The translations under genes and the position numbers were made by a program. DNA of 7,619 nucleotides, from positions 1 through 7,619 of the forward strand of contig DAOVDO010000041.1 in the NCBI GenBank assembly GCA_030669525.1, read 5' to 3'. Source of the DNA: Dehalococcoidia bacterium. Lineage in GTDB: Bacteria > Chloroflexota > Dehalococcoidia > GIF9 > AB-539-J10. Under the pieces are notes generated by a model. The model had not been told where the DNA came from. It searched no databases and was given only the letters and a program-made list of their open reading frames with translations. The first letter of the stretch is position 1, and every line of letters begins with the position of its first letter. Shown piece after piece: positions 1-6,758 of the stretch.

Positions 1-28
1 TGACACTATGAATAGCTAATGTTATGAT
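1..28 (+). promoter_or_regulatory. Probable sigma-70-type promoter of the six-gene operon, -35 box cut by the window edge
   Basis: TGACA at 1-5 would be the last five bases of a TTGACA -35 box whose first base lies outside the window. It is followed by exactly 17 bases and then TATGAT at 23-28 (five of six matches to TATAAT). The -10 box is preceded by TG at 20-21, giving an extended -10 (TGTTATGAT). Transcription would begin near position 35, leaving a leader of about 34 bases before the first start codon. In that leader CTCAGC and GCTGGG could form a weak 6-bp stem just before the start. The call rests on motif match and position only. Confidence 0.6.
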
Positions 29-68
29 GAAATTGAGTAGCTCAGCCGTATATCTAGCTGGGTAGTAT

Positions 69-1346
69 ATGGAAAGCGTTAACAGTTTATATTTAGTAAT
101 TTTTGTAATTTGCCTGGGGCTGTCGGCCTTTTTCTCCAGTGCTGAGACTGCGTTTGTTTCTGTGCCTAGACTTAAAGCCAAACACCTGGTAAACGTCGGG
201 AGGAAGGGGGCTGAGCGGCTGGAGCGGCTGGTGGAGCAGCCAAGCAGGTTTCTGGCAGTTATCCTTCTGGGCAACAATCTGGTTAATGTAGCAGCAGCGG
301 CTTTGGGCACGGTGATGGCAGTTACTGCTGTTGGTCCAGCCTGGGGAGCTCTGGTTGCCACTATAGTTGTAACTACACTCATCCTCATCTTCGGTGAGGT
401 CATTCCCAAGACTTTTGCAGCTCACCATGCTGAGGGTGTGGCTTTAGCTTATACCGGCTCTATTGAATTGCTGATCTGGATTCTTTATCCCTTTGTATGG
501 GCTTTGAATCATATTGGCTTGGGTTTTACTAGAATGGTGGCTGAGACTGAAGAGGACAAAAAGCTGGTAACTGAGGAGGAAATTCGCACGGCTATCACTG
601 TGGGTGAGGCTGAAGGTGTATGGGAGGAGGACGAAGCTGAGATGCTGCAAAGCGCCTTTGAATTCGCTGACCGACCGGTTAGAGAGGTAATGCAACCACG
701 AACTGAGGTTACATGGCTGGAGCAGGGAACGACCTTAGCTGCCTTTCTTGATATTTATCGCCAGTCTCCCTATTCGTGGTTTCCTGTTTATAAGGGGACT
801 CCTGATAGTGTGGTCGGGGTTTTATCTATCAAGGATGTACTTATGGCTCAAGCCAGTGACTCGTTGGATATGGAGAGTCCTGTTGATGAGCTAGTGCGGC
901 CGGTCTATTTTGTGCCTGAAACCAAGCTTCTCGGTGAGCTTCTGGCTGAGATGAGGGATAACAATTACCGTATGGTAGTAGTTATCGATGAATATGGTGG
1001 CGTGGCTGGTATAGCTACTCTGGAGCACCTGGCTGCGGAGATTATGGGTAGTATTGGTGACGAGCTGGCTGGGAAGGAAGAGGACTTTGTAACTATTGAT
1101 GCTAATACCTTCGAGGTTGACGGCGGGCTTAGGGTAGAGGAGGCCAACGAGGAACTGGGCTTGGACTTACCTACTGGTGATTATGAGACTATAGCTGGCT
1201 TTATTCTTAGCCATCTGGGTCGCATTCCAAAACAGGGCGAGCAGTTAAGGTATAAAGATTTGAAGCTGGCTATACTTGAAATGCGGGAGAGGAAGATCGA
1301 GAGAATTCTGGTGACCAAGGAAAAGGATGCAGCGCCTGCGCCTTAA
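69..1346 (+). CDS. CNNM/CorC-family membrane protein (DUF21, paired CBS, CorC_HlyC domains); probable Mg2+/divalent-cation efflux
   Basis: This 425-residue protein has the full layout of the CNNM/CorC ('hemolysin C-like') family. The N-terminal DUF21 membrane domain covers about residues 1-160 with hydrophobic segments near 7-28, 62-85, 92-112 and 128-150. It carries the family signatures SSAETA (23-28), GNNLVN (68-73) and GEVIPKT (109-115). A CBS pair follows at about 207-330, including FPVY and VVGVLSIKDVL in the first repeat and VVVIDEYGGVAGIATLEHL in the second. A CorC_HlyC domain ends the protein at about 340-417. Family members are linked to Mg2+ or Co2+ export and Mg2+ homeostasis, with the CBS pair sensing nucleotide and Mg2+. 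The substrate here is inferred, and the old 'hemolysin' name should not be read as toxin activity. The ATG at 69 follows only a weak GGTAG ribosome site. The end overlaps the next gene by 20 bp. Confidence 0.93.
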   Translation: MESVNSLYLVIFVICLGLSAFFSSAETAFVSVPRLKAKHLVNVGRKGAERLERLVEQPSRFLAVILLGNNLVNVAAAALGTVMAVTAVGPAWGALVATIVVTTLILIFGEVIPKTFAAHHAEGVALAYTGSIELLIWILYPFVWALNHIGLGFTRMVAETEEDKKLVTEEEIRTAITVGEAEGVWEEDEAEMLQSAFEFADRPVREVMQPRTEVTWLEQGTTLAAFLDIYRQSPYSWFPVYKGTPDSVVGVLSIKDVLMAQASDSLDMESPVDELVRPVYFVPETKLLGELLAEMRDNNYRMVVVIDEYGGVAGIATLEHLAAEIMGSIGDELAGKEEDFVTIDANTFEVDGGLRVEEANEELGLDLPTGDYETIAGFILSHLGRIPKQGEQLRYKDLKLAILEMRERKIERILVTKEKDAAPAP

Positions 1347-1968
1347 ATTCAGTCGTGGTGAAGAGCTCAAGTTCATTTCACATCTAGATTTGATCAGGCT
1401 TTGGGAGAGGGCTTTGCGCCGGGCTGGAGTATCTCTGGCCTATTCTCAAGGTTTTACTCTTCATCCGCGGATTTCTCTAGCAGTTCCTCTGCCAGTCGGC
1501 GTAACCAGCCAAGCTGAGCTGATGGATGTCTTTTTATCCCGCTGGGTATCGCCGAATTCTTTCATCGCCCAGGTCGGGGAGCAATTGCCTCGAGGCCTTG
1601 ACTTACTGGAGGCCTGGCCAGTGGGACTCGGTATTCCATCACTTCAATCCCAGGCCCTTTTTGCTGAATATAAGGTTGAGATGGAAATGGAGAAAGAAAG
1701 GCAGGAAGTGGAGATAGCTTTACAGTCTTTGCTTTCAGCTAAGGAACTCCCCTGGCACCATTACAGAGATACAGGAGCCCGCTATTATGACCTGCGTGCT
1801 TTGGTGGACACCCTGTGGCTTATTGGCTGCTATGGCTCTTTATGTAGTCTGGGAATGAGGCTATACTGTGATGCCAGAGGCACCGGTAGGCCAGAGCAGG
1901 TAGCCCAGGCTCTGGGCTTCTCGCAGCGTCCTAAATCCATCCATCGCACCAAGCTGATTCTAAGCTAA
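1327..1968 (+). CDS. DUF2344 / TIGR03936-type radical SAM-linked protein
   Basis: The 213 residues match the DUF2344 (TIGR03936) family by pattern. The N-terminal half shows KFSRGEELKFISHLDLIRLWERALRRAG (7-34; key residues S18, H19, D21, R24, R28, R31), then YSQGFTLHPRIS (39-50) and PLPVGVTSQAE (55-64). The C-terminal part has DLRALVDTLWL and ends in an IHRTKLIL stretch. The biochemical role is unknown. In many bacteria it is fused to, or encoded beside, a B12-binding radical SAM protein (TIGR03960), and often lies near RNase G and ribosomal protein L21 genes. None of these is in this window, so any partner must be encoded elsewhere or upstream of the edge. The ATG at 1327 lies inside the end of the preceding gene (20-bp overlap), with AAGGAAAAGG just upstream as a possible ribosome site. 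Translational coupling is therefore likely. Length is normal for the stand-alone form. Confidence 0.85.
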   Translation: MQRLRLKFSRGEELKFISHLDLIRLWERALRRAGVSLAYSQGFTLHPRISLAVPLPVGVTSQAELMDVFLSRWVSPNSFIAQVGEQLPRGLDLLEAWPVGLGIPSLQSQALFAEYKVEMEMEKERQEVEIALQSLLSAKELPWHHYRDTGARYYDLRALVDTLWLIGCYGSLCSLGMRLYCDARGTGRPEQVAQALGFSQRPKSIHRTKLILS

Positions 1969-1986
1969 ACCGGGTTTGTTTAAACA

Positions 1987-3117
1987 ATGCAGCTATCAGA
2001 GCCTTCCCTGGATATCGAGCGTCAAGAACTGGCTAAGCAATATGCCAGGCTCATGAGACGGTTGTCTTTCGTTGAGCTGGTAGTAGTTGGTGCTCTGCTG
2101 CTGGTGCTTGTTTTTGGCGGTGTCTCCGCCCGGCTGAGTCATTTCTTAGCCTTTCCTCAACCATGGGCAGCAGCGTTATATTTTGTTGTTTTGGTGGTTG
2201 GTTTGGGGATAATTATGATGCCGCTGAATTATTACCAGGGCTTCATCCTGCCACGTCGCTACGGTTTATCGAATCAACAGTTTGGCTCCTGGCTGGCTGA
2301 TAGAGCCAAAGCCTCAGCGCTGGGCATTCTACTGGGTTTGGGAGTAGTTATAATCGTTTATTGGTTATTAGACCGCCTACCAGGTGCTTGGTGGCTTTGG
2401 GCGGGTGTTTTGCTATCGCTGCTCAGCTTGCTTCTGACCCGGTTAACGCCGACTTTGCTTTTACCTCTTTTCTTTGAGTTGAAGCCTCTGGAAGATGTGG
2501 AGCTTAAGCAAAGGCTGACGAATCTGGCGAAGCAAGCTCGGACTCAGATTTGTGGTGTATTTATCATGGACTTGAGTAGTAAGAGCACTACAGCTAATGC
2601 CATGCTAGCTGGTCTGGGCAATACCAGGCGCATCATCATCAGTGATACCTTGCTCCAGCAATACGCACCTGGGGAAATAGAGGTAGTTCTGGCTCATGAG
2701 TTAGGTCACCATATGCATCGAGATATCCCGAAGCTCATTGCCGTTCAAGCAGTTATATTTTTGCTGGCCTTCTACTTGTCTGACGTGGTTTTGAAAGCTA
2801 GCCTTACCCCTTTAGCTTTTCAAGGGATTGCCGATGTGGCAGCTTTCCCCCTGCTGGTTTTGTCTTTAGCTATCTTTGGCCTGGCGATGACACCACTGGT
2901 TAATACCTATAGCCGTTATTTGGAAGCGTCGGCTGATAAAACCGCCGTGGAACTGACGGCTAACCCGCAAGCTTTTGTCACAGCAATGGCTAAGCTTACC
3001 GAACAGAACTTAGCTGTGGCTCAGCCCAGCCGCTGGGTGGAAGTTTTATTTTGTGACCATCCCTCCTATACTAAGCGAGTCAATCTGGCTCGCCGTTATT
3101 GTCAAGAAACTTCTTAA
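1987..3117 (+). CDS. M48-family membrane zinc metalloprotease, Ste24/CAAX protease 1-like
   Basis: This 376-residue integral membrane protein carries the M48 zinc site HELGHH at residues 237-242 (H237 and H241 ligands, E238 catalytic). The likely third ligand E313 is in EASADKTA (313-320). Hydrophobic segments lie near 28-48, 62-82, 108-128, 134-160, 251-270 and 284-304. Other Ste24-type features are NYYQGFILPRRYGLSNQ (81-97), SSKSTTANA (197-205) and DHPS (357-360). Eukaryotic Ste24 trims CAAX-prenylated proteins. Bacterial members are usually thought to act in membrane protein quality control, and no prenylation role is implied here. The gene starts 18 bp after the previous stop with no strong ribosome site visible. 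Its TAA stop overlaps the strong AGGAGG that serves the next gene. All key catalytic residues are present, so it should be active. Confidence 0.92.
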   Translation: MQLSEPSLDIERQELAKQYARLMRRLSFVELVVVGALLLVLVFGGVSARLSHFLAFPQPWAAALYFVVLVVGLGIIMMPLNYYQGFILPRRYGLSNQQFGSWLADRAKASALGILLGLGVVIIVYWLLDRLPGAWWLWAGVLLSLLSLLLTRLTPTLLLPLFFELKPLEDVELKQRLTNLAKQARTQICGVFIMDLSSKSTTANAMLAGLGNTRRIIISDTLLQQYAPGEIEVVLAHELGHHMHRDIPKLIAVQAVIFLLAFYLSDVVLKASLTPLAFQGIADVAAFPLLVLSLAIFGLAMTPLVNTYSRYLEASADKTAVELTANPQAFVTAMAKLTEQNLAVAQPSRWVEVLFCDHPSYTKRVNLARRYCQETS

Positions 3118-3122
3118 GGAGG
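3117..3122 (+). promoter_or_regulatory. Strong ribosome binding site that fixes the phosphatase start at 3129
   Basis: AGGAGG (AAGGAGG from 3116) overlaps the TAA stop (3115-3117) of the protease gene. The only in-frame codon at a normal distance that gives the usual family N-terminus is ATT at 3129, after a 6-base spacer. The upstream in-frame TTG at 3099 lies before this site, and the next TTG at 3141 is 18 bases away and would delete the first beta strand. Confidence 0.8.
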
Positions 3123-3128
3123 TTAACG

Positions 3129-3740
3129 ATTAGACTTATTTTGGTTAGACATGGCGAAACCGTTTGGAATCAGCAAAGGCTGATTCAAGGCAGTGGAAGT
3201 GACGGTGAGTTAAGTGAAAGAGGGCGAAAGCAAGTGGAGGGCCTGGGGCTATCATTGAGGGGAACGGAGGTCAGTGCCGTTTATACCAGCCCGTTAAAGC
3301 GTGCTCTGGATACAGCCCAGGCTATTGCTAGCTACCACCAGCTGGCAGTGCAGGTCGAGCCTGATTTGAGGGAGATTGAAGCTGGTGAGCTTGAAGGCGT
3401 ATCTTTGACTGAGCTTGGCACTATTTTTAGCCGGTTTTTAGTTCAGTGGCGACAGGGACAAGGCTTAGAGAAATTGCCTGGCGGTGAAAGCGTGGTTGAT
3501 GTAGCCAATAGAGTGTGGCCGGTTACTCAGCGTATAATTGTTAAGCACAAGCGGGGAACGGTGGTAGTGGTCAGCCATTATTTTGTTGTTCTGGTCATTA
3601 TCTGCAAGGCTCTGGGACTGCCGCTGACGCACCTGGAACGAATTAGAGTGCAGAACGCCAGTGTGAGCATACTGGATTTCGAAGATAAACGTCCTTGCTT
3701 AGCATTGCTGGGCGACACCTGTCATTTGCGAGAGGTTTGA
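3129..3740 (+). CDS. Histidine phosphatase family protein (phosphoglycerate mutase-like / CobC-like), probable ATT start
   Basis: Read from ATT at 3129 the protein has 203 residues and begins MRLILVRHGET, the standard opening of the histidine phosphatase (branch 1) superfamily. The phospho-accepting histidine is H8 in RHGE. Further expected features are SERG (about 29-32), TSPLKRALDTA with R58, the acidic residue E82 in LREIEAGELEG, and the second catalytic histidine H150 in VVVVSHYFVV. Members remove phosphate from small molecules: sugar phosphates, alpha-ribazole phosphate (CobC) or phosphoglycerate. The substrate cannot be told from sequence, and no cobalamin genes are nearby to favour CobC. 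A TTG start at 3099 would give ten extra residues and a 19-bp overlap with the protease gene. The AGGAGG at 3117-3122 argues against it. The gene ends two bases before the likely tilS start. Confidence 0.88.
   Translation: MRLILVRHGETVWNQQRLIQGSGSDGELSERGRKQVEGLGLSLRGTEVSAVYTSPLKRALDTAQAIASYHQLAVQVEPDLREIEAGELEGVSLTELGTIFSRFLVQWRQGQGLEKLPGGESVVDVANRVWPVTQRIIVKHKRGTVVVVSHYFVVLVIICKALGLPLTHLERIRVQNASVSILDFEDKRPCLALLGDTCHLREV
3731..3735 (+). promoter_or_regulatory. Ribosome binding site deciding the tilS TTG start
   Basis: AGAGG lies seven bases before TTG at 3743, inside the last codons of the phosphatase gene. It favours TTG 3743 over the in-frame TTG at 3695, which would overlap the upstream gene by 46 bp and add 16 residues unlike the family's N-terminus. 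Confidence 0.6.
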
Positions 3741-3742
3741 AT

Positions 3743-5173
3743 TTGGCTAAGAAAGAGCAGTCCCTGGGACAAAGAGTTGTTCGCTCTATCCAGGAATATG
3801 GCCTGGTTTCAGCAGGCGAAAGGCTGGTGGTGGCAGTATCGGGTGGTGCTGATTCAGTATGCCTACTTCATATTCTGACGCAGTGGCAAAAAGAGTCGGG
3901 CGTGAAGCTGCATATAGCTCATCTTAATCACCAGCTTCGCGGGGCTGAAGCTGACTCTGATGCCGGCTATGTTTCTGATTTGGCTTGCCACCTGGGCCTC
4001 CCGGCAACGATTGAGCGCCGGGATGTAGCAGCTCATCGGGACCAAAAAGGCGGCTCTTTGGAGGAAGCTGCTCGCGAGGTGCGCTATAGTTTTCTGGCCG
4101 AGGTGGCTAAGGCAACAGGCGCCTCTAAGGTGATGGTGGGACATACCCGTGACGACCATATTGAGACTATTGTCATGCACTTGCTGCGGGGGACAGGTAT
4201 AGCTGGATTGCGTGGTCTGCAACCCCGGTCACTGTTGCAATTTGGGAAGGGCAAGGGGTGGCTGGAGGTAGTGCGGCCGTTGCTTGAGGTTACCCGGCAA
4301 GAGACTTTGGACTACTGCCAGCGGCATCAGCTCAAGCCGCGGAGTGATTCCTCCAACGAGTCACCTTCTTTTCTTAGAAACCGTGTTCGCCTCGAGCTGC
4401 TGCCTGTACTCAAGAATTATAACCCCAGTATCGATAAGGCTTTAGTCAGACTAGCGGCTATTGCTGGCGACGATGTTTCTTTTATTGAGGAGCAAGCCTC
4501 ACGGCTGTGGAACGAGGTAGTCGGTGAGGAATATGGCACAATTTATCTGGACATGAACAAGATTGCTAGTCTGCAGCGAGCTATGCAAAGGCAGATTTTT
4601 CGACTGGCGGTAGCGCGACTTCGAGGCAGCCTCAAGGATGTTGAAGCCGACCATATTGAGGCAATGGTGGATTTCTTATCGAGACCAGCGGGGAAAAGAT
4701 TGTGCTTGCCAGATGGCTTGACGCTGTCTACAGAGTATGGTCGTCTGATTTTGACTTCAGCCCAGTCTCCTTTATGCCCGCTGCCTCCTCTTGAAGGTGT
4801 ATTTAACCTTGATGTTCCCGGGGAGACTATCTTGCCTGGCTGGCAGGTTAAAGCGGGTATTCTTCGGGAGCCAGTTGATTATGGCGAGGACGGTTTTGCT
4901 GCTAGTTTCGATCTGGATAAAGTTGGCAGGGAACTAGTGGTGCGACGGCGCAAGCCAGGCGACCGCTTTCAGCCTCTGGGCATGGACAACACCAAGAAAC
5001 TCCAGGACTTCATGGTTGATGCCAGGATTCCCCGGTCCTGGCGAGGCCGGGTGCCACTGGTTTGCTCCACTGAGCAAATCTTGTGGGTAGTCGGCTGGAG
5101 AATCGATAACAGGGTTAAGGTCACTGAAGCTACCAGGAAGATTCTGCGTCTGGAGTTTGAAAGGTTAGCCTGA
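3743..5173 (+). CDS. tilS: tRNA(Ile)-lysidine synthetase TilS
   Basis: TilS uses ATP and lysine to convert C34 of tRNA-Ile2 (anticodon CAU) to lysidine, so that the tRNA reads AUA and is charged with isoleucine. Read from TTG at 3743 it has 476 residues. The N-terminal PP-loop ATPase domain contains SGGADS (33-38), HLNHQLRG (60-67) and GHTRDDHIET followed by LLRGTG (133-152). Also present are RPLLEVTRQE and the DSSNESPSFLRNRVR segment (202-216). The middle substrate-binding domain spans about 240-320. The C-terminal TilS_C domain starts at about 400 with RRRKPGDRFQPLGM (401-414) and continues through KKLQDFMVDARIPRSWR. Domain content is complete and the length is typical of long-form TilS. 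The often-seen hpt and ftsH neighbours are absent. The TGA stop overlaps the next ATG by one base (TGATG), so the Smr gene is coupled to it. Confidence 0.96.
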   Translation: MAKKEQSLGQRVVRSIQEYGLVSAGERLVVAVSGGADSVCLLHILTQWQKESGVKLHIAHLNHQLRGAEADSDAGYVSDLACHLGLPATIERRDVAAHRDQKGGSLEEAAREVRYSFLAEVAKATGASKVMVGHTRDDHIETIVMHLLRGTGIAGLRGLQPRSLLQFGKGKGWLEVVRPLLEVTRQETLDYCQRHQLKPRSDSSNESPSFLRNRVRLELLPVLKNYNPSIDKALVRLAAIAGDDVSFIEEQASRLWNEVVGEEYGTIYLDMNKIASLQRAMQRQIFRLAVARLRGSLKDVEADHIEAMVDFLSRPAGKRLCLPDGLTLSTEYGRLILTSAQSPLCPLPPLEGVFNLDVPGETILPGWQVKAGILREPVDYGEDGFAASFDLDKVGRELVVRRRKPGDRFQPLGMDNTKKLQDFMVDARIPRSWRGRVPLVCSTEQILWVVGWRIDNRVKVTEATRKILRLEFERLA

Positions 5174-5427
5174 TGGCGGTGGATTCAGAGTTGCGTATAA
5201 GGCGTCTCAGGGTGGATGAAGCCCTGCCAAAGCTTGACCATTACCTTAACGCTGCCTTCATGGCTGGCTTGCCCTCTGTGCGCATCGTCCATGGAAAGGG
5301 GACAGGAGTGCTGCGTCAGATGGTGCATGAAGTGCTGGCAGAACATCCTTTGGTCAAATCCTTCCGCCCTGGTGGTTATGGTGAGGGAGACTTCGGCGTT
5401 ACCATAGTTGAACTGGCAAATCATTGA
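5173..5427 (+). CDS. Stand-alone Smr-domain protein (MutS2 C-terminal-like)
   Basis: The 84 residues align by eye with the Smr domain that ends MutS2. LRVDEALPKLDHYLNAAFMAGLPSVRIVHGKGTGVLRQMV (12-51) is followed by LAEHPLVKSFRPGGYGEGDFGVTIVEL (55-81). The HGKGTG motif at 40-45 is intact. The MutS2 ATPase and clamp parts are absent, so this is a free Smr domain. Smr domains bind and often nick branched DNA, or cleave RNA; in ribosome-associated MutS2 the domain acts on stalled translation complexes. The N-terminal motif normally written LDLR/LDLH-G reads LRIRRL at 7-12, lacking the usual aspartate. Nuclease activity is therefore uncertain, while binding may remain. A TGATG overlap with tilS and AAAGG eight bases upstream indicate translational coupling and a possible RNA- or ribosome-related role, which is inferred. 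It appears to be the last gene of the operon. No clear intrinsic terminator follows. Confidence 0.88.
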   Translation: MAVDSELRIRRLRVDEALPKLDHYLNAAFMAGLPSVRIVHGKGTGVLRQMVHEVLAEHPLVKSFRPGGYGEGDFGVTIVELANH

Positions 5428-5505
5428 AACGCTTATAACGCAGGAGGCTGGAGAAGGATAGGCGAAGATGAGATTCGTTTAACACCTTGCCACGACAACC
5501 ATACT

Positions 5506-5700
5506 GTCATTGCGAGCCTTCGTCCTCTGTCATTCTGAGGGAGCCCTTCGCCTTGTGTCATTCTGGTGAGCCAAAGCCCTGAGTGCAGCGAAGGGGCAGC
5601 GAAGAATCTCTGGCTCAGGGTGAGTTCCGCGACCGAAGAATCTCCTCTTCACTCCGTTCAGAGCTTCGGCTCACCAGGGTAAACTCCGCGAAGCAGTCTC
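5506..5700. repeat. Mosaic of short REP-like intergenic repeats
   Basis: Three related openings occur in tandem: GTCATTGCGAG (5506-5516), TGTCATTCTGAGG (5528-5540) and TGTCATTCTGGTGAG (5556-5570). The matching closing units are GAAGAATCTC at 5601-5610 and 5635-5644, and GCGAAGCAGTCTC ending at 5700. Two further units resemble each other: GGCTCA-GGGTGAGTTCCGCGA near 5612 and GGCTCACCAGGGTAAACTCCGCGA near 5668. The layout, with 'GTCATT...GAG' at one end and 'GAAG..TCTC' at the other, is what dispersed palindromic intergenic repeats look like in several environmental lineages including Dehalococcoidia. No coding capacity or transposase is seen. Confidence 0.72.
5563..5677. repeat. Internal inverted repeat within the repeat mosaic
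   Basis: CTGGTGAGCCAAAGC (5563-5577) is the reverse complement of GCTTCGGCTCACCAG (5663-5677) at 14 of 15 positions. A second inverted pair lies between them: GCCCTGAG (5576-5583) against CTCAGGG (5614-5620). The 85 bases between the outer arms would allow a large branched stem-loop in DNA or RNA. Confidence 0.7.
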
Positions 5701-5734
5701 GTTATTATATTTATCTTATGCAACATAAAGTCAT

Positions 5735-5774
5735 CCAAGAGGTGACCCTTTTGAATTTGCACTCACGGATTGGG
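5735..5774 (+). repeat. Left copy of a 40-bp inverted repeat pair
   Basis: Matches the reverse complement of 7522-7561 at 35 of 40 positions, and all five differences are transitions. The shared core is GAGGTGACCCTTTTGAAT followed by TGCAC and CACGGATT. Similarity stops abruptly on both sides. This copy lacks the complementary arm that lets the right copy fold into a nested hairpin. Confidence 0.85.
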
Positions 5775-5855
5775 AGAATAAAGAGCTTTCCATTTGAACC
5801 CACATAGTGTAATCTACAGTGATGCCTATTCTAGTAGAGGTGGGTGCCGATATAA

Positions 5856-6758
5856 GTGGACTGGGTTAATACAGCGATACTGGGTGCGGCTGTTATGGGG
5901 GTGGTGAACATATTGGACAGCCACCTTCTCTCCAAACGAATGCCGGGATTGCGAGCATTCCTGCTGCCGGTGGGCATTATTCACTTGATTTACGGTTCCC
6001 TGTTATTTGCACTGTTTCCCTTACCAGGGGGCATCGGTATGTGGCCGGTGGTGGTAGCGGTAGCCTCTGGGGTGCTCCGTACTGGTGCTGTCGTCATCAT
6101 GCTTGATAGTCTCAGAAGAGAAGAGGTATCACAGGTTATCCCCGTAGTCTACGCCTATCCTATTTTCGTTGCTATCATGGCTGTGCCATTACTGGGAGAG
6201 TCTCTGAATTACCTGCAGTGGCTGGCGATAGTTATCGTAGTGGTAGGAGCGGTAATGGTCTCAGCGAGGCAGAGCCCGTCTGGCTCTACTAGTCGGCGGA
6301 GCAAGCCGCTCCTCATCCTCTTTAGTTCCGGCCTGCTTTTTGCCATGGCGGACATAGCTGGTAAGTATGCTCTTGCTTACATTTCATTCTGGAACCTGTT
6401 CTCGCTTAGCGCATTCTGCATGTCTGGCATCTTCTTGCTAATCTCAATTCGTCCCCACATCATCAGACAACTGGTTGAGGTGAAACAGAGGAATTCAGTT
6501 GTAGGTCTACTCGTTTTTAATGAGACATTAGCGCCGGCAGGGATAGTATTGTCGTTCTGGGCGCTAGAGAGGGGGCCGGTGTCTCTGGTATCGACTATTA
6601 TCAGTAGTCGCCCTATGTTTGTGCTTATATTCGCCCTTATCCTGAGCCGCTTATCACCTATGTTCCTGGAATGGGATTCCGGTAAAGGGATGCTAGCCCT
6701 GCGGCTCATTGCTACTGCCATGATTGTTGGCGGCATAGCTATTATCCACCTCACGTGA
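5856..6758 (+). CDS. DMT-superfamily (EamA-like) membrane transporter
   Basis: This 300-residue protein is hydrophobic throughout, with about ten predicted membrane segments (near 4-24, 33-53, 62-82, 92-112, 119-138, 150-170, 176-197, 214-234, 241-263 and 279-299). It has the two-repeat plan of EamA drug/metabolite transporters. The first repeat has the classic ending SLRREEVSQVIPVVYAYPIF...LLGESL (85-117), with E115 in the GE motif, then a glycine-containing last helix. The second repeat is built the same way (ALERGPVSLVSTIISSRPMF, 236-255) but has LSRLSP where a GE motif would be. The substrate is unknown: family members export amino acids, drugs or metabolites. The start is taken as GTG at 5856 because an in-frame TAA immediately precedes it (5853-5855). 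The nearest purine-rich site, AGAGG at 5836-5840, is rather far upstream, so the start is only moderately sure. The gene stands alone and converges on the cysteine-rich gene. Confidence 0.85.
   Translation: MDWVNTAILGAAVMGVVNILDSHLLSKRMPGLRAFLLPVGIIHLIYGSLLFALFPLPGGIGMWPVVVAVASGVLRTGAVVIMLDSLRREEVSQVIPVVYAYPIFVAIMAVPLLGESLNYLQWLAIVIVVVGAVMVSARQSPSGSTSRRSKPLLILFSSGLLFAMADIAGKYALAYISFWNLFSLSAFCMSGIFLLISIRPHIIRQLVEVKQRNSVVGLLVFNETLAPAGIVLSFWALERGPVSLVSTIISSRPMFVLIFALILSRLSPMFLEWDSGKGMLALRLIATAMIVGGIAIIHLT

Larger units (their letters stand above)
5428..5855. other. Gene-free, repeat-rich intergenic region
   Basis: These 428 bases contain no convincing gene. A 74-codon open frame at 5583-5807 runs through repeat sequence, has no ribosome site and has low-complexity charged content. 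The region holds the repeat mosaic at about 5506-5700, the 40-bp repeat at 5735-5774 and an AT-rich stretch near 5700-5725. No good promoter for the downstream transporter could be picked with confidence. A minimal reading frame at 5468-5482 (ATG, three codons, stop) follows purine-rich GGAGAAGG, but nothing supports it as a gene. Confidence 0.6.

Noticed and set aside
3099..3128. Upstream TTG start adding ten residues to the phosphatase
   Set aside because: It precedes the AGGAGG site, and the extra residues are just the translated ribosome site and overlap region, not a family feature.
5468..5482. ATG AGA TTC GTT TAA after a purine-rich stretch, possibly the start of a gene broken by repeat insertion
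   Set aside because: Four codons give no evidence of a real gene, and nothing downstream continues a reading frame.
5506..5700. CRISPR array
   Set aside because: The repeated units are irregular in length and spacing and are palindromic intergenic repeats. There are no uniform spacers and no cas genes.
5583..5807. A 74-codon open frame on the + strand
   Set aside because: It runs through the repeat mosaic and into the 40-bp repeat, has no ribosome site and shows no family resemblance. Its product is what repeat DNA gives when translated.
5808..5818. TGTA-ATC-TACA palindrome upstream of the transporter as an operator
   Set aside because: It is only four bases per arm in an AT-rich region, with no promoter or regulator to support it.
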